Assembly (NCBI GenBank): GCA_949752795.1
Contig: OX457061.1
Span: forward strand, 32,926,425 to 32,990,424
Source: Hyperoodon ampullatus
Lineage: Eukaryota; Chordata; Mammalia; Artiodactyla; Ziphiidae
DNA length: 64,000 nt
Direction: 5' to 3'
Shown: piece after piece, positions 55,865 to 64,000 of the stretch
How the letters are laid out: each line of letters opens with the position of its first letter
Numbering within the stretch: the first letter of the stretch is position 1
Notes under the pieces: model-generated
Seen by the model: the letters and a program-made list of their open reading frames with translations, nothing else
Database searches by the model: none
Told to the model about the DNA's origin: nothing
Translations under genes and position numbers: made by a program

Positions 55865-55975
55865 ATACAAAGGGGACTGAGGTCCAGGGAGACGAACTGA
55901 CTTGTGGGAGGTCATGCCGTTGGATTTGAATCCAGGACTCTGGCCCCAAATCGCTGAACAGCTTGGCCACCTCAG
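55865..55975 (-). repeat. MIR SINE relic (antisense)
   Basis: 'ggggactgaggtccagggag', 'gtcatgccgttggatttgaa', 'tccaggactctggcccc'. Confidence 0.75.
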
Positions 55976-56014
55976 GGGATAGGAGGGAAGTAGGCTGAAG
56001 CAGGGGGCTATGAC

Positions 56015-56348
56015 GAAGGCAGTGGGGGGCTTCCCTGGTGGTGCAGTGGTTAAGAATCTGCCTGCCAGTGCAGGGGTCATGTGTGCGAGCCCTGGTCTGG
56101 GAAGATCCCACATGCCACGGAGCAACTAAGCCTGTGCACTACAACTACTGGGCCTGTGCTCTAGAGCCCGTGAGCCACAGCTACTGAGCCGACGTGCTGC
56201 AACTACTGAAGCCTGTGCACCTAGGGCCGTGCTCCGCAGCAAGAGAAGACACCGCAATGAGAAGCCCATGCAGCGCAACGAAGAGTAGCCCCCGCTCGCT
56301 GCAACTGGAGAAAGCCCACAGCAGCGAAGACCCAACACAGCCAAAAAA

Positions 56349-56407
<59 letters not shown>

Positions 56408-56430
56408 AATTTAAAAAGAAGGCAGTGGGG
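56015..56430 (+). mobile_element. CHR SINE, long subtype (first of tandem pair)
   Basis: Full long copy with 'cgaagagtagcccccgctcg' and 'gaagacccaacacagcc', then an (AAAT)16 tail (56346-56409). Perfect 13-bp TSD GAAGGCAGTGGGG at 56015-56027 and 56418-56430. Confidence 0.97.
56346..56409 (+). repeat. (AAAT)n microsatellite in SINE tail
   Basis: About 16 perfect tetranucleotide units, the longest such tract in the window and likely length-polymorphic. Confidence 0.93.
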
Positions 56431-56658
56431 CTTCCCTGGTGGCGCAGTGGTTGAGAGTCCGCCTGCCGATGCAGGGGACACGGGTTCGTGCCCCGGTCTG
56501 GGAGGATCCCACATGCCGCGGAGCGGCTTGGCCCATGAGCCATGGCCATTGAGCCTGCGTGTCCGGAGCCTGTGCTCCGCAACGGGAGAGGCCACAACAG
56601 TGAGAGGCCCACATACCGCAAAAAAAAAAAAAAAAAAAAAAAAAAAGAAGGCAGTGGG
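56418..56658 (+). mobile_element. CHR SINE, intermediate subtype (second of tandem pair)
   Basis: 'cttccctggtggcgcagtgg' head, body to 'cacataccgc', ~26-A tail. TSD GAAGGCAGTGGG at 56418-56429 and 56647-56658; the left copy doubles as the right TSD of the preceding SINE. Confidence 0.97.
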
Positions 56659-56739
56659 TTAGTGAGGAGTCTGGGGAAGGGGGAGGAAGAGGGAAATACA
56701 TAAATGCATGCAGTTGTTGCCTCATTGAGGCAAACGAAG

Positions 56740-56945
56740 CTTGTTCACGTGGTGCAAAATTGTGAAACTTGGCTTTGAAAGCTTTATGTTCTGTAGAGCG
56801 CTGAGCTGTGAGGCCTGCGTGGTGAGAATTCTCCCAGCACAGCCCGCTCCCTCCCAGTCTCTAATTAGAGATCTGTTTGTTGGATTATGCTTCACCACAC
56901 AATGTGATCACATTTCTTGAAAATAAATTTTTCTTTAAATTTAAA
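56740..56945. promoter_or_regulatory. Repeat-free segment with a TAATTA palindrome
   Basis: Contains the perfect 14-bp palindrome TCTCTAATTAGAGA (56858-56871), a dimeric-homeodomain-like site, plus 'gttggattatgcttcacc' (56879-56896). No repeat recognised. A regulatory role is inference. Confidence 0.3.
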
Positions 56946-57139
56946 TAAAATTTCTTTTAAAATTTTCTTTTAAATTGAAAAGCAATTTTTCTTATCCAAC
57001 TACCTCTTACTGGCACTTCCATCAACGTAGACACCATCCAGCAACAGGGCACAGGGGCCTTAAGTGAAGAGGATGCGTGTTTGGCAAGCACCACACTCTG
57101 CCCACGTCTCGGTGCCTCCTTCAGAGGCTCTGGGAAGGG

Positions 57140-57290
57140 GTCATTGCCATCCCCCTTACTCAAACAGGAAGCAAGCACAGAGAGTTTATGATGCTTGACC
57201 AAGGTCAAACAACTGGCAATGGTGAAGCCAGACTTAGCCTCAGCTCTGCTTTGGGACCCATCCCTTTCCACCGTCCTAGTCTGAGGACTG
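57140..57290 (-). repeat. MIR SINE relic (antisense)
   Basis: 'gaccaaggtcaaacaactgg', 'tggtgaagccagacttagcc'. Confidence 0.65.
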
Positions 57291-57344
57291 CTTTCTCTGA
57301 AAATATGTCTACGTGTACTCTCTAATTCAGTTGTCACAATAAAT

Positions 57345-57500
57345 AGAAATTCAGTTGTGTGTGCTTAGTGATGCCGTCTTATAAAGGGTAAACCAAGACT
57401 CAAGGTTAAATGCCTTGACTGAGACCTCATGGCTATCTAGTGCAAAGTAGAGCCTGCACCTGAGTTTTCTAGACTCTAACTTCCAGTTCTTTTCATTTTA
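57345..57500 (-). repeat. MIR SINE relic (antisense), tentative
   Basis: 'gggtaaaccaagactcaagg', 'gcaaagtagagcctgcacct', 'agactctaacttccag'. Confidence 0.55.
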
Positions 57501-57529
57501 CTCTATTTAAAGAACAGCACCCTCCTTCT

Positions 57530-57770
57530 TTCCATCCCTCTGTCTATCCATCCATTCATCCATCCATCCATCCAACCAATAATCATCTTTTCAGTGTCTA
57601 CTTTTACCAGGTCTAGGTCTAGTACTACAGTGATGAAAACCCACCCTTTGCCTCCAGGAACCCGTGGTCCGAAAAAACCAGTGATCAATTACATGATAAA
57701 ATGCGGAAATAAGTGTGGCAGTAGAAATGTGTAGCTGGAGGGAGATAATTCTGCCAGTTGGTTGGGGGAG
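57530..57770 (-). repeat. (CCAT)n and L2 LINE 3'-end relic (antisense)
   Basis: 'catccatccatccatccaac' (57558-57577) runs into 'cagtgtctacttttaccagg' and 'tactacagtgatgaaaaccc', in antisense L2 order. Confidence 0.65.
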
Positions 57771-57839
57771 GTGGTGATCCTCTGCCCCTGCCTGTTGAGT
57801 ACCTTGTTTTGAAGAGTATGTTCTGTGTGTGTTTTTCAA

Positions 57840-58160
57840 AATCTCCTAATTGAACAAGGCACCTGCCTCTGCGGCATTCTCGTGGGCAGTGGTTGAGCAG
57901 GAAGTCATCCTCCATGTGAATTAGGTTAATTTGGTGAAAATGAAATGAAAAGCTCTGTAATCTGGGGTGATGGGAAAGCCCAGGGAGCACAGAGCTGTAC
58001 TTGCTGCAGAAGCTGCTAATTGAATCGTGACCTTGGGCTCAGGCTGGTTACATAAACCATCTTCAGGTGAGAACTAACCGGGGCTGGCCGGGCTGACGGG
58101 AGCTAGGCTGCCTCTTCTAATTAGGATCCTGAGTGCACTTCTGTAACTGCCCAGACATGT
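57840..58160. promoter_or_regulatory. Repeat-free segment with clustered homeodomain-like words
   Basis: TAATTG at 57847, AATTAGGTTAATT at 57919-57931, TAATTG at 58017 and TAATTA at 58118, all in about 300 bp without any recognised repeat. Resembles a developmental enhancer in composition; no conservation data are available here. Confidence 0.35.
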
Positions 58161-58242
58161 AGAGAGAGCTCCTTTTTGCAGTTCACACATCCTAGGAGCA
58201 CCCTGGGTAGACTTCTCTAAATTCCTGAAATTGGAAGTAAAA

Positions 58243-58262
58243 TGTGTGTGTGTGTATATATG

Positions 58263-58319
<57 letters not shown>
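58243..58319. repeat. Compound (TG)n-(TA)n microsatellite
   Basis: (TG)6 at 58243-58254, a short mixed linker, then about 26 TA units at 58267-58319. Confidence 0.96.
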
Positions 58320-58326
<7 letters not shown>

Positions 58327-58384
58327 AAATGAATTTCTCAAATGAATTTCTCAAAAAGTCCCTGAACAAAATAATATAAAAAAA

Positions 58385-58528
58385 ACTAGAGATGTGGCTT
58401 CTGGTTCCTACTCAAGCAGAATTTTGATTCAGTAGGTCTGGGGTGAGGTCTGTTTTTTGGTTTGTAGATTTGGTTGTAGATTTCCAGGTGATTCTAATGC
58501 TCACTCTTGGGAACCATTGAACTAGAAC
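58385..58528 (+). mobile_element. MER5-like hAT relic, 3' part
   Basis: 'ttgattcagtaggtctgggg', 'tccaggtgattctaatgctc', ending 'ttgggaaccattga'. The 5' terminus is not clear. Confidence 0.7.
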
Positions 58529-58692
58529 TCTACTTCTCAAGCTTCAAGGAGCACATGAAGCTCCTGGGGATCTTGATAATGTGCAGATTCTGATTCAGTA
58601 ACACTGGGATGGGGATGGAGATTCTGCTTCTGTCACCAAGGTGATAACTGCTGCTTATGCTGGGAGGTGGACCACACTTTGAGTAGTAAGGG
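58529..58692 (+). mobile_element. MER5-like hAT relic, second copy
   Basis: 'aactctacttctcaagcttc', 'gtgcagattctgattcagta', ending 'gtggaccacactttgagtag'. Directly abuts the preceding relic in the same orientation. Confidence 0.78.
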
Positions 58693-58984
58693 TCTAAAGG
58701 CGCCATTACTTGGGTCAGTCACGGGACATTGGTTAGATTCAAACCACATCCAATTCCTTTGCTTGGGAATTGAGGAGAATTACTCAAGCGACTTCCCTTT
58801 GACAAACATTATTAGATGGAAGTTAAAAGATTTCTTAGGTGTGTTGAGTACTTCAGAGCCAAAAAATTCCATTCCTAGTGGCAGTATGGAGAGTGGAAAG
58901 AATAAGTCGGGGGTTAGTTAGACTTAGGTATAAATCCTGGCTCTAATATTGATCATTCTTTTGTATCATTAGGGATGATAGCTG

Positions 58985-59345
58985 TAAATAATGGAATGAT
59001 TGACTAACAGTGGCTTAAATCAATAAGGGTTTATTTTTCATACATAACAGAGTCCTGCCATAGTGTTGGGATCATTGCGTCAGCAGCCAGTCCTCAAGGA
59101 CCCGGGGACATTTTGTCTTTCTGCTCAGTGTCTCTAGCATGTCACTCCTGTGGGGCCAGAGAACACATTTCCCAGCATCTTGCCAGCATTTGGAGCAGGA
59201 AGAAGGGACCCTGGTTGGAATCGTGTTGCCCAGCCATCCCCAGCTGCAAGGAAGGTTGGAAAAGGATTATGAACATTTCCGACCTCTCTTCTTGAGAGCA
59301 GCAAGCTTAGAGGAGAGATTTGAGAGACACTCTTGGGGCAGTTCA
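58985..59345. repeat. Old interspersed repeat, family uncertain
   Basis: 'aacagtggcttaaatcaata', 'agggtttatttttcatacat' and 'ctgcaaggaaggttggaaaa' belong to a pattern common in mammalian genomes. I cannot name the family with confidence. Confidence 0.45.
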
Positions 59346-59349
59346 CCGT

Positions 59350-59440
59350 AGTCTCTGCCACCTCCTGCGATTCTGGGCAATTTACTGACTCTTTCTGGGC
59401 TTCCGTTTCCACGCTAGTACAACAGGAGAATTAAGTGTCA
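59350..59440 (+). repeat. MIR SINE relic, partial
   Basis: 'gattctgggcaatttactga', 'gggcttccgtttccacgcta'. Confidence 0.6.
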
Positions 59441-59602
59441 TGTGTGGTTCCCACACCAGTGGCAGTGGCATCACCTGGAAACTTGAGTCCCACCCCGGAC
59501 CTACTGAATCAGAAACTCTGAGGGCGGAGACCAACTCTCCGTGTTTTAACAGGCCCTCCAGGCATTTCTGATGCACGCTCAAGTCTGAGTACCACTGCCT
59601 TA
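59441..59602 (+). mobile_element. MER5A-like hAT element
   Basis: 'ggcatcacctggaaacttga', 'ggacctactgaatcagaaac', 'gttttaacaggccctccagg' and terminal 'ctgagtaccactg'. Confidence 0.88.
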
Positions 59603-59904
59603 AAGATTTCTGGGAACACTAAGCAAGGTCGTTATTTAAGGCATTTGACACACAGAGAGTGTTCGTAACTTGGAGCCTGGGAGTTCACATCTGAGACCCA
59701 AACAGACTGTGATGGAGTCCATTTCTTGGAATGCTGACTTGGAATCAGGAGTTTAGGAAACACCCAAGAAGGAATTTCCAAGGTTTGTTCTGACGGGTGA
59801 TAGCAATCCTCTAAATCCCTGGGATCCTTTGGAGAATCTGTTGACTAGAGGCGCTAAGGAAAGGCTACTGAGCTGAAGGAAGTTGGAGTCAGCTATTCCT
59901 ATAT
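59603..59904. other. Unique sequence
   Basis: No gene or clear repeat recognised. Confidence 0.4.
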
Positions 59905-60165
59905 TTTTCCCAAAACTTACAGCTTTGTTGAGAGAAAATTCACATACTGTAAGATTCGCCTTTTATAAGTGCACAATTCAGAGACTTTCAGTATGTTCAC
60001 TGAATTGTGCAACATCCCTGCTATCAAATTTCAGAACATTTTTTATCACCCCCCAAAGAAAGCTCAGACGCGTTAGCAATCTCTCCCCATCCTCTCCTCC
60101 CTGCAACCACTAACCTACTTCCTGTTTCTAAGGGTTTCCTTTATCTGTCTGTCTGTCTACCTACC
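59905..60165 (-). mobile_element. Old L1M 3' end (antisense)
   Basis: 'agctttgttgagagaaaatt', 'gtgcacaattcagagacttt', 'ctgcaaccactaacctactt'. Confidence 0.82.
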
Positions 60166-60222
60166 TCTCTATCGTGTACTTATTCATTTATTTTTGCTGA
60201 CTTGTTTACTGGAAGGAATTCC

Positions 60223-60345
60223 AAGATGAATGTTGACAACATTGAAGAAAATATCAAAATTCTGGGACTGAAGTCCAACATGAGTTCATCCTGTGATGTG
60301 ACTGCCAACGAAAGGAGCAACAATGATGATATTGTTTACTGTTGA
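60223..60345 (+). other. Unexplained 40-codon open frame
   Basis: ATG at 60223, TGA at 60343-60345. The product is acidic/Asn-rich (starts MNVDNIEENIKILGLKSN, ends DIVYC). It begins just after L1M sequence and is not recognised as any family. It could be a chance frame, an old pseudogene fragment or an exon. Not called as a gene. Confidence 0.2.
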
Positions 60346-61155
60346 CGAATGTGATTCCATTGTTCTCCTGGGAATCAGAACACTGGGGTAAATTACTGCA
60401 TGTCTATGGCCTTCGGTCTCATCTGTAAGGGGGAGGAGCTGAACTTCCTGGGATGATCTTTAAGGACCTCTGGTTCTGAGAGTTGACCTTGCTGTTCTGA
60501 GCTGGTTGGAGCCAACCCCAAGTTCTGCCCACAGCTCTGGGTCCTGCACTGTGAGTGGGGCCAATTGGCGGAAGTCCATTGACATGGAGGTAGGCTGGGG
60601 AGGGCCCTGAAGCCTTGGCAGAGGAAACTGGGGTGTTGCTTTGGAGGAAGGATGGGGCTGGAGGTATAAGAGCCCTGCCTTGAAATCTCTATCCCGGGAA
60701 GAGGAAGCAGATGGATTCTATGGGGATCAAGGGGCAGAAAGATGACTAATGGAAAAAGCTGTAGGTCAGCACAAAGGAAACTACAATAGTCAGAGGTATC
60801 GAATATGGAATGGATTATTTTGACAGGTAGTGAGTGCCCTGTCACTGGAGGTGTGCTCTTGGAATGGTATTCAAGCATCCAATGGGGGTTGGACTGGGTT
60901 TTTGCCAAAATGTGATGCTGCAAACCTCTGAAAGTCTGAGATCAAAGTGAACTAAATGTGTATACAAAATCCTTACCTCTTTCTTGCTTCCATGGACAAC
61001 AGCCTACGGCAAATAGTGCAGGTTTTATTTGTGTCTGTTATCTATCTATCTCCTCTCAAACTGGACTTGTGTTTTGCATATAGGGGATTTCTCCAGGGCT
61101 GTGTGAAGAAAACAGTTCTCCTGTTGGCATTCTTTCATCACTGAAGCAGCCAGCA
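60346..61155. other. Unique sequence
   Basis: No gene recognised. A 176-codon antisense frame at 60393-60923 lacks domains. Confidence 0.4.
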
Positions 61156-61159
61156 TTTG

Positions 61160-61365
61160 GATTCAGAGACGGTCCCTATCTTAGTGTAATGGGAGAGAGG
61201 CATGTAAACAGAATGTTGCGGTATAGGGGCCCGGGGGCTTCATGGTGGCACGTATGCAACCGAATGGGGGCCTCAGAGGGGTGAGGGCTTCTCTGCTGGG
61301 GTAGCCAAGGATGTCCTCAAGTACAGAGCTTGAGCCGAGCCCTGAGAGAAACAAGGAGTCCCCCT
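61160..61365 (-). repeat. L2 LINE relic (antisense), tentative
   Basis: 'cagagacggtccctatctta', 'gcttgagccgagccctgaga'. Confidence 0.5.
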
Positions 61366-61484
61366 TGAAGGCGAGGGCTGAGCCTTGAGGCTGGAGCTCC
61401 TGCTAGCAAATTCCCTACCAGTTCCCTTGGAACCCAGACCCAAGAAGGATGACGATGGCCGGATGTATCAGCACTGAGGCGGGC

Positions 61485-61615
61485 CAGGCCCTGTTTCAAC
61501 CCTGGCTTTGTTTCACGTCATCGACTCTTCGCATCAACCCTCTGAGAAACGTATTCTTCTTATTATTATTATCTCTGATTTACACAGGTGGGAACTGAGC
61601 CATCAACTGGCCTAA
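61485..61615 (-). repeat. MIR SINE relic (antisense)
   Basis: 'catcaaccctctgagaaacg', 'ttattattattatctctgat', 'ttacacaggtgggaactgag'. Confidence 0.72.
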
Positions 61616-62137
61616 TAGTTTACATAGGGACAAACAGCGCTGGGCAGCAGGAGGGACCAGGGGACTCAGAAAGACCTCCCGTGGTGCTGCCAGATGGACT
61701 GGCCTCGAGGGATGAGCAGGTGTTGGTCGGGGGTGGAGTCAACATTGGAAACGTACTGTGTGAAATTGAGGGGAGCCTAAAGCATTGGAGATGCTCGGCC
61801 CTTCCGTGTGGCCCAGCACTGGCCCTGGGCAGCTGGGTGGGAGGTGGCTGCTCAGGAAGATAGGCCATTCCTTGAAGGACTTGTGTGTCCTGCTGTAAGC
61901 AGCCTGACTTTGACCTCTAAGACAGGCACTGGGGACTTGCTCAGGTGAGTTTGAGAAATCTCTCTCCAGGAGGCTGTTGCGAAATGGACTTTCCCTCCAC
62001 CGTCCTAACCCCTGCTTCCCCCAGGGTCTGACTTCCCCTCTTGACCTTCTCTTAACAAGTCTGTGGTTGTGACTCTAGCGGCGTTCAGGAGTCACCGAGG
62101 GGCCCATCTCACCTGCTCTGGCCCTAAGAAACTTCCC
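61616..62137. other. Unique sequence
   Basis: No gene or clear repeat recognised. Confidence 0.4.
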
Positions 62138-62255
62138 AGGAAAAACCATTTGTTTTTTGGCCACACCCTGTGGCATGCGGGATCTTAGTTCCCCAACCAG
62201 GGATCGAACCCCCACCCCCTGCAGTGGAAGCGTGGAATCTCAACCAGGAAAGACC
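62138..62255 (-). mobile_element. CHR SINE, short subtype, 5'-truncated
   Basis: 'ggccacaccctgtggcatgc', 'gatcttagttccccaaccag', ending 'gaatctcaacc' without the head. TSD AGGAAAAACC at 62138-62147, one mismatch at 62246-62255, so the truncation occurred at insertion. Confidence 0.88.
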
Positions 62256-62524
62256 TTTTAAATCTGGTCCCCAGTTGCTACGAGGTACATCTCCTTCCAG
62301 CAGGGCGGCCCTGTACTTGTGGCTGCAAAACTCGACTCCGACAGACAGCTTTCCCCACCACACACAATGTCAAGACCAGGCTATACAGGGGAGTGGTCTT
62401 CCTTTGGAGCCTGACAAAAAGTGAGATGATTTAGGGTCCCCGGGACTCTTCATGAAAAGCTGGGCTGTTAGGGAATCCACTCCCAGCACTCACTGTGTCA
62501 CCCTTTCACACTGGCGGGTGGATG

Positions 62525-62645
62525 GTGGAACAGACAGAGTTAAGGCTTTGGTACCAAGGGGACCAGAATTTGGGTGTGGGTTAGCCCTGCCCAGCCGTGT
62601 GACTCTGGACGACAAACTGGGATAAAAATAACCATTTGTGAGGTT
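62525..62645 (+). repeat. MIR SINE relic, partial
   Basis: 'ggctttggtaccaaggggac', 'gccgtgtgactctggacgac', 'aaactgggataaaaataacc'. Confidence 0.65.
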
Positions 62646-63225
62646 AAAGATCATAGAAAGTATAGACAGCTGAGAGGTGTTTGGGCACCGGGTTTTTTAT
62701 TCTTTGTATTGAATTATTATTCATAGCAGAGCCCCTGACAGGGTATCTTGAAGAAGCGCCCCTTCTTGGGGCCCCAGAGTATGAGTGGAGTTTATGACGG
62801 TTCCCCAGCAGTTGGATCCGCCCAGTGTCTCCTGCAGGCAAATGTTTGGACTGAACTTCACCCTCTGCACAATGAGGAACATGTTTTAAAGGCCTCACTT
62901 GTCAAGAAAGACTTATAAAATGGACTTAATGAGATTTCTGCATAGAGTGGGAGCCCTAGGATTGGCTGGTTTGGTGAGCGGGGCAGGAATGCAGCCTCCA
63001 GAGCACTCGCCATGCCCCACTCCATGCCTGGCACATCCCGGTCAGGTCACGTGCCCCCTGTCCACCCCTCCTTTTACTTCCCAGTAAAATGTTTACCTGA
63101 TGTTGCTCCGAGATGATTGACTGTTAAATGCCCTGCAAATATAAAACTATGCTGTGAAGTTACACTGGGAAAAGTCCAGAAAATCCTCTAGTTGAATGTT
63201 ACAGGTGGCTTCTTCTGACAGAGGC
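62646..63225. other. Unique sequence
   Basis: No gene or clear repeat recognised. Confidence 0.4.
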
Positions 63226-63305
63226 CAAGCAGCAGAATCATTCCAGGCCAGCCCCTTCACTTTCTAAATGGGGAGACTGAGGCCCAGAGGGGAAGGAGCT
63301 TGAAT
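63226..63305 (-). repeat. MIR relic (antisense), partial
   Basis: 'aaatggggagactgaggccc' followed by 'agaggggaaggagcttg'. Confidence 0.55.
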
Positions 63306-63459
63306 ACTATACATGTTTTACAAGAATAATTTTAAAAAAGATTTTAAAAATGAATAGATAAAGCATAGGATACAGCATGATGCTGGGTGGGAGCTTTTAG
63401 ACTCTTCCCACCCCCCTCCCTGCCCCCTCCTGATCCTTCATTTCTTTTCCACAGAGAGC

Positions 63460-63720
63460 AGTTTATCCTCCTGGTATCACATGAGGTGGGTAGCATATTG
63501 TTTCCATTTTATAGAAACATTAAACAAATCTGCCAGGGTCACACAGGTTAGTTGGCTGTGTGGTGGCTGAACCAAGATTCCATCTCAGGCGTGCCTGATG
63601 ACAGGGTTTTCTCTTCATCACCATCCCATTTTACAGATGAGCATGTTGAGGCTCAACGAGTGGAAGGCCTTACGGCCTGAGGTGGCAGCTGAGCCAGGAC
63701 TCGGATTCACCATGACCGCG
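63460..63720 (-). repeat. Two adjacent MIR relics (antisense)
   Basis: First: 'ttccattttatagaaacatt', 'gccagggtcacacaggttag' (to about 63605). Second: 'cccattttacagatgagcat', 'gttgaggctcaacgagtgg', 'ggcagctgagccaggactcg'. Confidence 0.78.
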
Positions 63721-63969
63721 TAGGAAACTGCCGGTCTTTTCCCAGCACTACTGACCCCTGCCTACCAGTGGGCAGCTCCTAAAAATTCAAGTCTGTTTGT
63801 TAAGCCCTGTGCCCCCTTTCATTGTTAGAAATATTTGGACTTCAAAATGAGGGAGTGTGAGTGCGTGTGTGGCTTCTTTGGGACAGAGATGGTGAGGATG
63901 GAGGTTTTCATGTTCGATGGGCAGCCCCAGGCTGGATTCCTGATTCCTTTCTGTATCTATTTGCTCCTT

Positions 63970-64000
63970 GGCCCTTTTCCTGGTACATAGTAGGTGCTCA
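63970..64000 (+). repeat. L2 3'-end word at the window edge
   Basis: 'cctggtacatagtaggtgct' is the usual L2 terminal word and runs off the window. Confidence 0.5.

Noticed and set aside
56181..56725. Open frames of 104-146 codons on the minus strand
   Set aside because: They translate the two CHR SINEs and the (AAAT)n tail, which gives the repeated FIYLFIYL peptide.

Overview
This window is non-coding mammalian DNA dominated by interspersed repeats. The best fit is a cetacean (dolphin or whale). I count 28 copies of the CHR-type tRNA-derived SINE family of cetaceans, hippos and ruminants, in the long and intermediate forms typical of cetaceans. I see none of the Bov-tA, Bov-A2 or BovB elements that would mark a ruminant. 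Several 5'-truncated LINE-1 insertions still have clear target-site duplications (TSDs). I found no exon, tRNA, snRNA or rRNA gene, and nothing bacterial or phage-like. The window reads as intergenic sequence or the interior of a long intron.

Layout. 1-10 kb: a young L1 tail, old MIR/L2 relics, the first CHR SINEs and two DNA-transposon relics. 10-24 kb: an L1 tail holding the last ~145 codons of ORF2, old L1M 3' ends, an antisense L1M carrying two nested SINEs, a MaLR (MLT1-type) LTR inside an older repeat, and a tandem SINE pair. 24-28 kb: an AT-rich antisense relic of an ancient L1 about 4 kb long, itself hit by two SINEs and a poly(T)-only insert. 28-42 kb: GC-richer, mostly unique sequence with MIR/L2 relics. 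42-48 kb: a dense cluster of SINEs and L1 pieces. 48-57 kb: L1, L2, an ERVL (MLT2-type) solo LTR, and a third tandem SINE pair. 57-64 kb: a repeat-poor AT-motif segment that looks like a candidate regulatory element, a (TG)/(TA) microsatellite, MER5-like relics, MIRs and L2s.

No genes work together here. What can be read is the history of insertion: L1 enzymes mobilised CHR SINEs over a long period, sometimes reusing the same target. The most noteworthy observations are three SINE pairs that each share one target with three TSD copies, a SINE with a likely 3' transduction that is also a subtype hybrid, two TSD-flanked inserts with no recognisable element body, and several repeat-free segments that deserve a conservation check. 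Family names for old repeats come from pattern recognition without a library search; boundaries of MIR, L2 and old L1 relics are approximate, while SINE and young-L1 boundaries were set from the TSDs.
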